Both the position numbers and the translations under genes were made by a program. DNA of 64,000 nt, from positions 1-64,000 of the forward strand of contig UQLN01000005.1 in assembly GCA_900541965.1 (NCBI GenBank). Direction: 5' to 3'. Positions 8,280-16,648 of the stretch are shown piece by piece (the first letter of the stretch is position 1; each line of letters begins with the position of its first letter). This DNA comes from an uncultured Parabacteroides sp. GTDB lineage: Bacteria > Bacteroidota > Bacteroidia > Bacteroidales > Tannerellaceae. The notes beneath the pieces were generated by a model. That model was not told where the DNA came from. It saw only the letters and a program-made list of their open reading frames with translations, and did no database searches.

Positions 8280-8474
8280 TTAATAGGTTTTTAATTCGCC
8301 ATCTTTACAAGACCTTTGATGCAAAACCGCCAAATCATAATCATTTTCAAGAAAAACCATATTGTCACTTGTTACATGAAACTTAGAATTTCGCGGATAA
8401 GCCTTCCGGTATTGGGCTAAAAAAGCAGGTTCTTGCCCTTCTATACTTGTTTTTTCTTTTTTACCTTTTGCCAT
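8280..8474 (-). CDS. Small phage protein of unknown function
   Basis: A 64-aa basic protein (MAKGKKEKTSIEGQEPAFLAQ...) between the spanin-like gene and the sheath. Its start overlaps the 3' end of the spanin-like gene by 34 bp. The motif 'FLAQYRKAYPRNSKFHVTSDNMVFLENDYDLAVLHQ' is free of membrane segments. It may be a head-tail joining or late regulatory factor, but the sequence alone gives no function. Confidence 0.55.
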   Translation of the reverse strand: MAKGKKEKTSIEGQEPAFLAQYRKAYPRNSKFHVTSDNMVFLENDYDLAVLHQRSCKDGELKTY

Positions 8475-8932
8475 ATTTCTTTTGCTATTACTATTATTGC
8501 CACTGTCAGTCCTCCCAAAACGTAATAAAACAGGTTATTCTTTACCCGTGTCCACCAAGACGGAGGCTTTTCTATCATTTTGTTCAGAGCTTTATTTTCA
8601 CTTCTTAAATGTTCTATCTCATAATATAGGCTATCAACGAGAAGCATTAAAGAGTCACACTCAGAAGTAATAATTATTACGCTATCCTGCTTTTCTGCTT
8701 TCACGGTAGACCGCCCTTTTTGAGCAGTGTAAAGAGCCCCTGTAGGAAGGGCCTCCAGCTCAGACAGGGACAGGCGGAGGTCTGTACGGGAATAAGGAAC
8801 GGTCAGAATCTCCGTCTTCTTCACAATCTTCTCCCTCACACTGTCCGTCAATACCAGCTTTTCTTTGGTGGTCTTTTTGGGTACGCTGCAACTCTGCATC
8901 AACAGGGCAAATACTAAAATAGCGGCATACAT
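8441..8932 (-). CDS. Putative unimolecular spanin (lipoprotein plus C-terminal membrane anchor)
   Basis: About 163 aa from the ATG at 8932. The N-terminus is a lipoprotein signal with lipobox LLMQSC. The middle is a periplasmic region with a coiled-coil stretch (SLYYEIEHLRSENKALNKMI). Near the C-terminus is one transmembrane helix (YYVLGGLTVAIIVIAKEIW) followed by a basic tail (KVKKKKQV). An outer-membrane lipid anchor plus an inner-membrane helix in one chain is the topology of u-spanins, which fuse the membranes in the last lysis step. It overlaps the preceding holin-like gene by 173 bp in another frame. Function is inferred from topology. Confidence 0.65.
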   Translation of the reverse strand: MYAAILVFALLMQSCSVPKKTTKEKLVLTDSVREKIVKKTEILTVPYSRTDLRLSLSELEALPTGALYTAQKGRSTVKAEKQDSVIIITSECDSLMLLVDSLYYEIEHLRSENKALNKMIEKPPSWWTRVKNNLFYYVLGGLTVAIIVIAKEIWQKVKKKKQV

Positions 8933-9122
8933 TGCGCTTTTCAATGGCACGTAGTACAAAGCCCATTTTTTGGTATAATTCTGCAATGTCATTTGATTGT
9001 CTTTCTAATGTGTCCAATAACTGTTTTTGTGAATCCATCCGGCGGTTAATGCGGCTGGCCAGCCATCCGACAACACCGCCAATGACAGGGGTCAACCACT
9101 GCATTAAATCCAGAAAGTCCAT
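8760..9122 (-). CDS. Holin-like / lysis-cassette membrane protein
   Basis: A 120-aa protein beginning MDFLDLMQWLTPVIGGVVGW: one N-terminal membrane helix (about residues 5-22), a basic stop (SRINRR), then a coiled-coil stretch (SQKQLLDTLERQSNDIAELYQKM in two heptad runs). A Cys-containing segment follows (CRYFSICPVDAEL), with a Pro-rich end (PYRPPPVPV). It directly follows the capsid gene (1 bp gap) and its last 173 bp overlap the spanin-like gene in a different frame, an Rz/Rz1-like nesting. Bacteroidales phages often carry such TM-plus-coil proteins at lysis loci; holin activity is unproven. Confidence 0.62.
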   Translation of the reverse strand: MDFLDLMQWLTPVIGGVVGWLASRINRRMDSQKQLLDTLERQSNDIAELYQKMGFVLRAIEKRNVCRYFSICPVDAELQRTQKDHQRKAGIDGQCEGEDCEEDGDSDRSLFPYRPPPVPV

Positions 9123-9123
9123 A

Positions 9124-9981
9124 CTACTTACCGCTGTAAATTGCCCCTATGTATTTACCCCTGATAGGATATGCGGTAAAACGCTGCTGGTATCCCAACA
9201 CATCCCCGCGTTGTTCCGGGTCCTTATATTTTGCAAAAACTTCCATATCGCCTGTTGCCCTCATGACTTCCGTGTCTGAATAAATAAGGGATGCCTGCGA
9301 ATCATTTTCCCCAGTGGCCGAACCAAATGCCTTTTTCTGTTTGGTTGTTGTATCAAAATAGGGCAGGTTGTTGAAATTAAACAATGAAAAGCTGAATAAC
9401 TTCTTAGAGTTCAAGACTTCTTTGTATAATTTGATATCTTCTGCCATCAGGTCCGCCAAGTGGATTGGATTAAGGACAGCGACAAGGCTGTTCATGTCAA
9501 CATCCAACCTCCTGAATCGCATCTCCATTTGTAAGAAATCCTCGAATGAGGCTTTTTTTACCCCGCTTTTATTGATATCACCTTCAGTTGCGATGACAGG
9601 TGTAAAGTCCGAATCTTTAGCCGGACACCAGTTTGAAGCGGCAAAAGCAGACGTTTTCTTTATCAGCGCGTTGCGGTGCGAACGTATGACGCTTTCCATT
9701 TTATTGTACGAACTTTCTTTTTCTTCGATATTGCGCACGATTGTGTTTTCTGTGTCAAATGTATGCAATAACAATTCTTTTGGGATATCTGCCCGCTGCG
9801 CCGAAGGGACAGGATAATTATCCGTATCAATGAGCACTGCCGGGTCAATACCCGCTTCCGCCAAGTGTAATTTATTTGCTTCAACAAATTCGCTCATATC
9901 CACAGAGCGGTTAAGGAAAGAGGTATCAGGTACAAGCCCCTCTTTAATCATTGCAAGCCAAAGTTCTTTTTCAATTGCCAT
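9124..9981 (-). CDS. Major capsid protein (HK97-fold)
   Basis: A 285-aa protein immediately after the protease-scaffold gene, the standard order. The sequence (AIEKELWLAMIKEGLVPDTS; 'HRNALIKKTSAFAASNWCPA'; a C-terminal 'FAKYKDPEQRGDVLGYQQRF' and ending YIGAIYSG) fits the major head proteins of Bacteroidales Mu-like phages (Mu gpT equivalent). It forms the icosahedral head shell. There is no visible N-terminal delta domain, consistent with the separate scaffold encoded upstream. Confidence 0.85.
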   Translation of the reverse strand: MAIEKELWLAMIKEGLVPDTSFLNRSVDMSEFVEANKLHLAEAGIDPAVLIDTDNYPVPSAQRADIPKELLLHTFDTENTIVRNIEEKESSYNKMESVIRSHRNALIKKTSAFAASNWCPAKDSDFTPVIATEGDINKSGVKKASFEDFLQMEMRFRRLDVDMNSLVAVLNPIHLADLMAEDIKLYKEVLNSKKLFSFSLFNFNNLPYFDTTTKQKKAFGSATGENDSQASLIYSDTEVMRATGDMEVFAKYKDPEQRGDVLGYQQRFTAYPIRGKYIGAIYSGK

Positions 9982-9998
9982 TTTTTATGTCTTTTAAA

Positions 9999-10970
9999 TT
10001 ATTGATTCTTAATTTTGTTGTAAGTTTCCGGGTCTTCATTTTGCAGTTTCTTCAGCCCGGGCATGTCTTCTTTCATCCATTGTAGTAATGTCCAATTTTC
10101 ACGTCCGGAAGGAATGGCGGAAACCCCTAATGTTTGTTTTACCATTGCAGAAAGGCTTTTCTTGGCAGGGATGGCAGCGAGAGTCGTTTTTGCAACCTTA
10201 GGATTGGATAAGGCCAAAGAGATAAAATCTTCTTTCTGTGTTGCGTCAATACGCCCTTCTTTTATTGCCAGTTCGACAATATCTTCTGCTTCCTTTTTTT
10301 TCTGTTCTTCCGCTTCCTTTTTGTACTTGTCTAATTCAGCAGCGGAGTCGTCAGCCTTCTTCTTTAGTGAAACGATTGCGGAAGATAAAGCGGACGCATC
10401 CGCCCCTTCATTTAGCCCGAGTGCCACAAATGCTTCGGCTGTAAGTTTAATAATGTCCATTTCTTTTACTTTTAAATTTGTTGACTGGTTATCAATGGAT
10501 AGGCGAATTATATTTTCAACGTGGCACTGAATTTTATCATCACTGACAAGGGCATGGTTTGAATCATATACTTTCAGGGTCAATGCTCCGGCATTGGATG
10601 GTACGCTGACAACTGAAACTTCAAACAGTTCCCATTCCGTCACGTATATTTCCATTTCATGGGTTACCGGATTTTCGCGCCATTCTGCTGCAAGGATTAT
10701 GATACCGGGTGAAGCCCCGCGAAGATATCCCCTGTCTACTTTCCCTTTAATCTTTAATGCATATTCGTCGACTTCATCAAAATCCGGTTCTGCTATAAGG
10801 CATCTGTCTTCTGTATGAAGATTATCCCATTTTCCGATTAATTCTTTTAAATCGTGGTTATAAAGCATTACCGGGTTTTCTGTGAAACGGTCGAAACGGC
10901 CGCCAGCATTGAGCAGGTAAAAGCCGTGAGAGTTTTTTTTCGTTTCATCGTTTACTATAAAATTTGCCAT
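9999..10970 (-). CDS. Prohead protease fused to scaffold
   Basis: A 323-aa protein, first gene of the leftward late operon. Residues 1-150 are an HK97-type prohead serine protease: candidate catalytic His39 in YNHD and Ser87 in RGASPG, with a third segment 'ELFEVSVVSVPSNAGA'. Residues about 160-260 are a charged coiled-coil scaffold (DDSAAELDKYKKEAEEQKKK). The Mu gpI/Z arrangement is comparable. The protease matures the head by removing scaffold. A TAcaTTTG promoter box lies 21 bp upstream. Confidence 0.87.
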   Translation of the reverse strand: MANFIVNDETKKNSHGFYLLNAGGRFDRFTENPVMLYNHDLKELIGKWDNLHTEDRCLIAEPDFDEVDEYALKIKGKVDRGYLRGASPGIIILAAEWRENPVTHEMEIYVTEWELFEVSVVSVPSNAGALTLKVYDSNHALVSDDKIQCHVENIIRLSIDNQSTNLKVKEMDIIKLTAEAFVALGLNEGADASALSSAIVSLKKKADDSAAELDKYKKEAEEQKKKEAEDIVELAIKEGRIDATQKEDFISLALSNPKVAKTTLAAIPAKKSLSAMVKQTLGVSAIPSGRENWTLLQWMKEDMPGLKKLQNEDPETYNKIKNQ

Positions 10971-10990
10971 TCCTTTGCTTTTTTTCAGGA

Positions 10991-10998
10991 CAAATGTA
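10991..10998 (-). promoter_or_regulatory. Promoter -7 box (TACATTTG) of the leftward late operon
   Basis: On the minus strand TACATTTG matches the Bacteroidetes -7 consensus TAnnTTTG exactly, 21 bp before the protease-scaffold start. No strong -33 TTTG is seen at the usual distance, so activation by a phage factor is possible. Confidence 0.55.
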
Positions 10999-11071
10999 TC
11001 CGGCTTTTATTTTTGTAAAAAAGTAAGTTTCAAGGCATTACATATTTATTTTACATCCCTTTCAAATACTT

Positions 11072-11079
11072 CACTTTTG
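11072..11079 (+). promoter_or_regulatory. Candidate -7 box (CACTTTTG) of the rightward head operon
   Basis: CACTTTTG matches TAnnTTTG at all fixed positions but the first and lies 14 bp before the terminase small subunit start. It faces away from the box at 10991-10998, so the 122-bp spacer would be a divergent late-promoter region. Confidence 0.4.
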
Positions 11080-11092
11080 CAGAAAAAAAGAC

Positions 11093-11527
11093 ATGCAAAA
11101 GACACCTAAACATAAACTTTACGCTGTAGCGGAATCACTTTTCATAGAACATGGCATGAGTTGTACAAGCATATCGGAACAGCTTGAATTATCAGAAGTG
11201 ACACTTTCCAAATGGCGTAATATGATGGACTGGGATAAACGCAGGGATGAAGTCTTGTCTTCCCCAGATAAAATCCGGCAAATACTCCGTGAAGAGCTAA
11301 AATCAATAGCAGAAGGGAACAAGCCAAAAGTAGATGCGGATGCACTTTCAAAAGTATCACGCACGCTACAATATTTTGAAGGAAAGGTAAGCCTTGCCGT
11401 TATCATATCCGTATTCAAAGAGTTTGACAACTATATGGCGGAATTAGACCCGGAAATGGCAGTCAAATTCACTGAATACCATAGGCTTTTCGTCAGCCAC
11501 AGGGCACATTTGGATTCTTTAAAATAA
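11093..11527 (+). CDS. Terminase small subunit-like protein (DUF1804-like)
   Basis: A 144-aa protein immediately before the large terminase gene. Residues about 8-45 form a helix-turn-helix (AESLFIEHGMSCTSISEQLE then LSEVTLSKWRNMMDWDKRRD) of the kind used by small terminases to bind phage DNA. The rest is helical. It matches the DUF1804/Mu gp27-type class by size and place. First gene of the plus-strand packaging operon. Confidence 0.8.
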   Translation: MQKTPKHKLYAVAESLFIEHGMSCTSISEQLELSEVTLSKWRNMMDWDKRRDEVLSSPDKIRQILREELKSIAEGNKPKVDADALSKVSRTLQYFEGKVSLAVIISVFKEFDNYMAELDPEMAVKFTEYHRLFVSHRAHLDSLK

Positions 11528-11534
11528 CAAGGCT

Positions 11535-13097
11535 ATGGATATAGATAAAAAGTTTCAGAAGTTAATCAGCAATTATGACGAGCATTGCCGGAGGATAGCC
11601 CGTGCCACCGTCATCAACATAAATGAGAAACCGGCAGACAAAATCCAGCGTATGAGGAAACTGGAATCAGATTATATCACATGGTTCGAATATTATTTTC
11701 CTCAATATGCGGTCTGTAAAAGTGCATGGTTCCACAAGAGGTTTGCCGAAGATATAATTAACAACAATGAATTATACTATCTTCTTGAAATTTACCGCTC
11801 CGGGGCTAAATCTGTCCATGCGGATATGGGGGTTCCCCTTTATTTGATGTTTACCGGGCGAATGTCATATATGTTGTTAATTGGTGAGACAGAGAAAAAG
11901 GCACAAAAACTGTTGTCCGCACTGCAAGCACAACTGCAATACAACAAACGGCTTATTAATGATTATGGAAGCAAATTTAAAACCGGGGACTGGTCTGCGG
12001 GTGAGTTCCTAACTGTTGACGGGGTCAGGTTCATGGCAATGGGGTTCGGGCAAAATCCACGTGGGGTTCGTGAGGAAGAACGACGTCCGGATTATATAGT
12101 GGTTGATGATGTCGATAATAAAAGGCATGTGAATAATGACCGCTTGATGCGTGAAGGCGTTGAATGGATTTTTGAGGACCTGATGGGATGTTTCAATGAA
12201 ACGGACGGGGCTACAAAACGATTTGTATATGCAAACAACAATTTCCACAAGAACTCTATAACCAACCGCCTTAAAACACAATTCAAAATATTGGCTGAAA
12301 CAGCACGGAGGGAAGGTAAAAAGCCTAAATACAAGGTTCTCACCGTTACTGCTGTTAAAGACCTTAACACATTTGAACCCAACTGGCCGGAAAAAACCAG
12401 TGCGGAATATTGGAGGTCCAAATTTAATAATACCCCATACAGGTCTTTCATGCGTGAATACATGCATAAGCATATTGAAGACGGCAATGTTTTCCGCCTT
12501 GAGGACATGCAATGGAAAAAAATGCTTCCCCTTAACGAATATGACGCGCTTTGCTTTTATGGCGACCTCTCTTATAAAGCGGCAGCATGCCATAAAGGGA
12601 TGATTCTTATAGGCAAGAAAGGAAGGGAGTTCCATATCATACATGTGTTTCTAAGGCAGGCTTCACGTATAACCATTGCCAGATGGCTGTATGACCTTTA
12701 TGAAAATTCCGACCTGCCGAAGGCAAGGAAATGTAAATACTGGATAGAGGGGCTTTTCTCCATGGATGAGTTTGTGAATGATTTTGATACAGAGGGGGAT
12801 GAGCGTGGGTATTACATACCTGTAAAAGCAGATAAACGCCCTAAGGATAACAAATATGACCGTATAGAAGCATCGCAATCCTTTTTTGAACGCCACAATG
12901 TGTATTTCAATATTGATGAAAAGGAATCAGCCGACCAAGTGGAACTGGTAGACCAGTATCTGGCATTTGAGAAGGGGTCAGATGCCCCGGTTGACGGGCC
13001 GGATGCAGCGGAAGGGGCGCTTTCAAAACTTAATACATTATCCCGTAAAGCAAAATCACAACACCGTTCTGCCCCAAGGGTAAGCCGGAAATACTAA
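11535..13097 (+). CDS. Terminase large subunit (Mu gp28-like)
   Basis: A 520-aa DNA-packaging motor protein. The N-terminal ATPase contains a divergent Walker A-like segment (YRSGAKSVHAD, about residues 94-104) and a Walker B strand (YIVVDDVDNKRH, about 188-199). The C-terminal nuclease-like domain contains 'ALCFYGDLSYKAA' and 'YWIEGLFSMDEFVND', with acidic residues suited to metal binding. The Walker A departs from GxxGxGKT, as in other Bacteroidales Mu-like terminases. It starts 7 bp after the small subunit and moves DNA into the prohead. Confidence 0.88.
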   Translation: MDIDKKFQKLISNYDEHCRRIARATVININEKPADKIQRMRKLESDYITWFEYYFPQYAVCKSAWFHKRFAEDIINNNELYYLLEIYRSGAKSVHADMGVPLYLMFTGRMSYMLLIGETEKKAQKLLSALQAQLQYNKRLINDYGSKFKTGDWSAGEFLTVDGVRFMAMGFGQNPRGVREEERRPDYIVVDDVDNKRHVNNDRLMREGVEWIFEDLMGCFNETDGATKRFVYANNNFHKNSITNRLKTQFKILAETARREGKKPKYKVLTVTAVKDLNTFEPNWPEKTSAEYWRSKFNNTPYRSFMREYMHKHIEDGNVFRLEDMQWKKMLPLNEYDALCFYGDLSYKAAACHKGMILIGKKGREFHIIHVFLRQASRITIARWLYDLYENSDLPKARKCKYWIEGLFSMDEFVNDFDTEGDERGYYIPVKADKRPKDNKYDRIEASQSFFERHNVYFNIDEKESADQVELVDQYLAFEKGSDAPVDGPDAAEGALSKLNTLSRKAKSQHRSAPRVSRKY

Positions 13098-13120
13098 TTA
13101 ATTACATAAACAACCAAATT

Positions 13121-13531
13121 ATGAGAGAGATTAAATTTATTGCCGTACACTGTACAGCAACAACACAGACGACAACTGTTGAAAGCATTAAACGTTACTG
13201 GCGTGAAGATTTGAAATGGAAAAATCCCGGATACCACTATTTGATTAAACCGGGAGGTGAAATTATTGAATTATTCCCGGAAAGCAAAGTAAGCAATGGG
13301 GTTGCGGGATACAATTCATACACGGTAAACGTCTGTTACATTGGTGGTGTCAATGCACAGGGAAGGCCCGTAGACAATCGTACAAAAGCCCAGAAAGAGG
13401 CTATGTCTTTTTTACTTAAAGAACTGAAAAAACGATATCCACAAGCAGTCATTCAAGGACACCGCGATTTTCCGGGAGTAAAAAAGGCATGCCCGTGTTT
13501 TAACGCAAAACAAGAATATAAAAACCTGTAA
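13121..13531 (+). CDS. N-acetylmuramoyl-L-alanine amidase (endolysin)
   Basis: A 136-aa amidase_2/T7-lysozyme-like enzyme. Zinc ligand candidates are His in 'FIAVHCTATT' (near residue 10), His in 'NPGYHYLIKPGG' and the C-terminal 'GHRDFPGVKKACPCFNA'. The short form with paired cysteines is typical of Bacteroidales phages. It has no signal peptide, so it should depend on a holin; holin-like and spanin-like genes occur at 8441-9122 on the other strand. It cleaves the peptide from muramic acid in peptidoglycan. Confidence 0.92.
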   Translation: MREIKFIAVHCTATTQTTTVESIKRYWREDLKWKNPGYHYLIKPGGEIIELFPESKVSNGVAGYNSYTVNVCYIGGVNAQGRPVDNRTKAQKEAMSFLLKELKKRYPQAVIQGHRDFPGVKKACPCFNAKQEYKNL

Positions 13532-13534
13532 GCC

Positions 13535-13960
13535 ATGTTTATTGAAAAAGACGAGCTGACAACAGCTATTGCAGAATATACTTTAGGCAAGATTACTGCT
13601 GATGATATGGTTATCCGGCAGGCTATACTTGCCGCCATTCAGGAAGCGACAAGTTATCTGAATGGCAGGTATGATTGTACCGCCATTTTTAACGCAACCG
13701 GGGATAATCGTAATATACTGCTTCTTGAGCATTGTAAAAGTATTGCGGTCTGGTATATCATACGCATATCAAATGCGGATGTCGTTTTTGAAAAAGCCAA
13801 AATATACTATGAGTGTGCCATTGACTGGTTAAAACAAGTGGCAGGTGTTGGGGAAAGTGGCAAAAGCATAGCACCGGACCTCCCGTTAAAAACTGAAAAT
13901 GGTACAGTAAAAACCCCTATGAGATGCGGCAGCAACCCCAAATTTTCACACTACTACTAA
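13535..13960 (+). CDS. DUF1320 family head-completion protein (Mu gp36-like)
   Basis: A 141-aa protein with the typical N-terminus 'MFIEKDELTTAIAEYTLGKI' and the conserved pattern 'AIQEATSYLNGRYD' and 'LLEHCKSIAVWYI', as in Mu gp36 (DUF1320), a head-tail connector component. It starts 3 bp after the amidase stop and is followed by a short tandem AT-rich repeat that leads into the portal gene. Confidence 0.8.
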   Translation: MFIEKDELTTAIAEYTLGKITADDMVIRQAILAAIQEATSYLNGRYDCTAIFNATGDNRNILLLEHCKSIAVWYIIRISNADVVFEKAKIYYECAIDWLKQVAGVGESGKSIAPDLPLKTENGTVKTPMRCGSNPKFSHYY

Positions 13961-13990
13961 AATACCGTTTAAATACCGTTTAAATACGCA
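13960..13990 (+). repeat. Tandem AAATACCGTTT repeat upstream of portal gene
   Basis: The 11-bp unit AAATACCGTTT occurs at 13960-13970 and 13971-13981, followed by a partial copy AAATACG ending just before the portal start at 13995. A related sequence, TTTAAATGGTATTTAAA (reverse complement TTTAAATACCATTTAAA), sits at 17156-17172 directly before the gp37-like start. They may be translation-initiation or regulator sites. Confidence 0.7.
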
Positions 13991-13994
13991 TGTA

Positions 13995-15221
13995 ATGAAA
14001 GATAAAGCGATAGTGAATAAAAGATATATCCCAAAAGGGAAATTACGTAATTTGGCTTTAAATAAGACCAAAGATAAAGTCTATGTACATAGGGATGGAT
14101 ATATATCAAAGATAATACCTAAATCCATCTCCCGTATAAGGGCAGATATTTCCACATGGCAAAATGCCCTGAAAGCGGCAGACAACATCGAAACCCCAAG
14201 AAGGGGCAGGTTATATAATCTATATGCGGACATCTTGCTTGATGCACATTTGACTTCACAAATAGAACTGCGGACACAACATGTACTTTCCATACCTTTC
14301 TGCTTCAAGAAAGATGATAAAATCATAGATATTGACATTACATCTTCCGTATGGGTGCAGGATCTTAACCGGATTATCCTTCAAACACCTTTTTTCGGCC
14401 ACTCACTTGTGGAAATACTTGCGGGTGATGATATAAAGGTGGTACTTATTCCCCGGAACAATGTAGTACCGGAAAAGGGGATTCTATTACTCCGGGAGGA
14501 TGATACAAAGGGTATTTTATACCGGGAACAAAAAGAGTATGGACGTTGGGTGATGGAGTTTGGTGGTAACAAAGATTATGGGTTACTTAACAAGGCTGTC
14601 CCACATGTCCTTTTTAAACGTTTCGCACAAAGTTGCTGGTCGGAACTTTGTGAAATCTATGCCATCCCTCCCCGGTTTATGAAAACAGATACCTCGGACC
14701 CTGAAATGTTGAACCGGGCAGAAGCCATGTTGCGGGACATGGGCTCTGCTGCCTATTTCATTATAGATACAACGGAAACTTTCGAGTTTGCCAAAGGAGC
14801 GGATACAAACGGGGATGTATACAGTAACCTGATTACATTATGCCGGGATGAACTTTCTATGCTTGTCAACGGGGTGGTTGTCGGACAGGATACCAAAAAC
14901 GGGAACCGTAGTAAAGAAGAAAGCAGCATAAAATTGCTTGATAAAATAATACTGTCGGATAAACGGCTGTTGGAAAATGCATGGAACAGCACTGTTATTC
15001 CGGCACTGGTTAAAATCGGAATATTGCCGGACGGGGTGAGGTTTGAGTTACAACAGGAAGAAGACATTGAAAAATTGTGGAAAATGACATGTGAAGCCAT
15101 GCCATACATGGATGTCAATCCGGAATGGATAAAGGAGAAATTCGGGGTGGATGTATTGGGCCAAAAAAGTATGGCTGCCTCAAAAGAGCTTGTAGTTGAC
15201 ACTTCCAGTTTTTTCGATTAA
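13995..15221 (+). CDS. Portal protein (DUF935, Mu gp29-like)
   Basis: A 408-aa portal, the dodecameric ring through which DNA enters the head. The family pattern is clear: 'RGRLYNLYADILLDAHLTSQ' then 'ELRTQHVLSIPFCF', later 'HVLFKRFAQSCWSELCEIYA' and 'GVVVGQDTKNGNRSKEESS'. Length is slightly below Mu gp29 (about 510 aa). It precedes muF, as in Mu. Confidence 0.87.
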   Translation: MKDKAIVNKRYIPKGKLRNLALNKTKDKVYVHRDGYISKIIPKSISRIRADISTWQNALKAADNIETPRRGRLYNLYADILLDAHLTSQIELRTQHVLSIPFCFKKDDKIIDIDITSSVWVQDLNRIILQTPFFGHSLVEILAGDDIKVVLIPRNNVVPEKGILLLREDDTKGILYREQKEYGRWVMEFGGNKDYGLLNKAVPHVLFKRFAQSCWSELCEIYAIPPRFMKTDTSDPEMLNRAEAMLRDMGSAAYFIIDTTETFEFAKGADTNGDVYSNLITLCRDELSMLVNGVVVGQDTKNGNRSKEESSIKLLDKIILSDKRLLENAWNSTVIPALVKIGILPDGVRFELQQEEDIEKLWKMTCEAMPYMDVNPEWIKEKFGVDVLGQKSMAASKELVVDTSSFFD

Positions 15222-15253
15222 GCCCCACGGGGATTGGTGGGGCTGTCATTAGG

Positions 15254-16552
15254 ATGTATGCTTTATACGGATGCGAGTTACTTTCTGAAAACTCATCAGG
15301 TAATACGGATTATTTGATTGAACCCTATTTAAAACAAATTTATGAAGGGACATACGAAGACGGGCAACTTGTTCCTGAAATATATTTCCATAATGTTTTT
15401 AGCCTTCTTTCTGCCATTTGTGAAGGTTTTGGAAAGGATATATTCAGTCCGGACTGGAACATTAAAGACAATGCCTTGCTATCCCGGTTACAAAACAACA
15501 TATTCCAATTTTCCGGGGCAAAAACGTATGCGGAACTGGTTGAATTAAGGGATGCTGTTTATGAAGGGGGGAAATTATTGCCTTATCCTGATTTTCGCCG
15601 GAGGGCTTTAAAAATAAATGCTACTTACAATGAAACATATTTGAAGGTAGAAAGGGCACAGGTAATTGCAGGGGCGACACAGGCCAGTCGGTGGATTGAC
15701 ATACAGGAAGGCTCAGATACCCACCCCTACCTTGAATATGTGACTGCTGATGACAAACGGGTAAGGGAAAACCATCGGAAACTCCATGGCCTGATATTTC
15801 CTGTTGATGATGTGTTCTGGCAACAGTTTTATCCCCCGAATGGTTGGGGGTGCAGATGCTCAACAAGAAGGAGGACATTCAGGGAATACCAGCACGCCTT
15901 AGAGCAATACAGAGGCAAGCATAAAACAGATATGCCCGGTTCGGAAGACGCGATAAAGACCGCCGGAAAGGAAGTGGCAAAACCTTTCCGGCATAATGTC
16001 GGTACAGGAAGTATATTCCAAAAGGACGGCCACCCATATTTTAAGGCAAATGAAGCAGCAAAAGAAGGGCAACTTTCTGCGGTTAAGAATTATGGCATGA
16101 AACCTGTAAAAAAAATATATGAGTATGAAAAACGTTTGTCCCGATATTCCAATGAAATAAAAAGCAAAGAAGATTACAATATCTATTGGGAGATGCTTGA
16201 ATCCCGGTATGGAAAAATCGGGGAAGGATTTACCCTTATTGATAAAGAAAGGAAAATAAGGGCTCAATTTGATAATTCTTTAAAAAAGAAACTGCTCGAT
16301 AGAGGACGTGAAAAATTCTTTGATGAAGTGACAGAGGTGTTTTTCAGGCCGGATGAAATATGGGGGACATTACAAAGTAGTTCCAAATTCGGGAAAGAGG
16401 CTTTTGATATTTACATAAAATATTACACGGATGGCCCACTTATAATATTGATAAATGAAGAAGGGCGTGTGGACAGCTTTTATAAATGGGAAAAAGAACT
16501 TTCCCAATTTGAAAAATTCAGAAGCGGGTTATTAAAGAAAAAAGTAACATAG
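15254..16552 (+). CDS. MuF-like head protein with probable C-terminal nuclease toxin
   Basis: A 432-aa protein. Residues about 60-215 are the MuF/SPP1 gp7 morphogenesis domain (family hallmark 'HRKLHGLIFPVDDVFWQQFY' and 'PPNGWGCRCSTRRRT'). After a linker, residues about 290-432 do not belong to MuF. They resemble the phage-encoded barnase/EndoU/RelE-like (PBECR-type) nuclease toxins, with 'EVFFRPDEIW', 'YIKYYTDGPLIILINEEGRV' and 'DSFYKWEKELS'. Such tails on MuF proteins are known polymorphic toxins delivered from the head. No immunity-like gene follows directly. The toxin call is inferred from pattern recall. Confidence 0.78.
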   Translation: MYALYGCELLSENSSGNTDYLIEPYLKQIYEGTYEDGQLVPEIYFHNVFSLLSAICEGFGKDIFSPDWNIKDNALLSRLQNNIFQFSGAKTYAELVELRDAVYEGGKLLPYPDFRRRALKINATYNETYLKVERAQVIAGATQASRWIDIQEGSDTHPYLEYVTADDKRVRENHRKLHGLIFPVDDVFWQQFYPPNGWGCRCSTRRRTFREYQHALEQYRGKHKTDMPGSEDAIKTAGKEVAKPFRHNVGTGSIFQKDGHPYFKANEAAKEGQLSAVKNYGMKPVKKIYEYEKRLSRYSNEIKSKEDYNIYWEMLESRYGKIGEGFTLIDKERKIRAQFDNSLKKKLLDRGREKFFDEVTEVFFRPDEIWGTLQSSSKFGKEAFDIYIKYYTDGPLIILINEEGRVDSFYKWEKELSQFEKFRSGLLKKKVT

Positions 16553-16605
16553 CCTTATGGTGCACCCAACGTTGTTCAGACGTAGCGTTTTCCGGCTATG
16601 TTACT
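16543..16605 (+). other. Perfect 12-bp inverted repeat spanning the muF stop codon
   Basis: AGTAACATAGCC (16543-16554, containing the muF stop) is the exact reverse complement of GGCTATGTTACT (16594-16605), separated by 39 nt. It is followed by a weak T-run only (CTTTACAC), so it is not a convincing factor-independent terminator. It could be an RNA structure that uncouples muF from gpG or stabilises the 3' end. Confidence 0.65.
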
Positions 16606-16648
16606 CTTTACACTGACAAATATATAAAATAAATCAATTCGTTAAATA

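Noticed and set aside
13960..13990. CRISPR-like repeat
   Set aside because: Units are 11 bp, directly tandem without spacers, and confined to two and a half copies.
16555..16593. Integron attC-like site within the muF hairpin (ACCCAAC ... CGTT)
   Set aside because: Only one core-like heptamer is present; the complementary GTTRRRY site is missing, and no integron gene is near.
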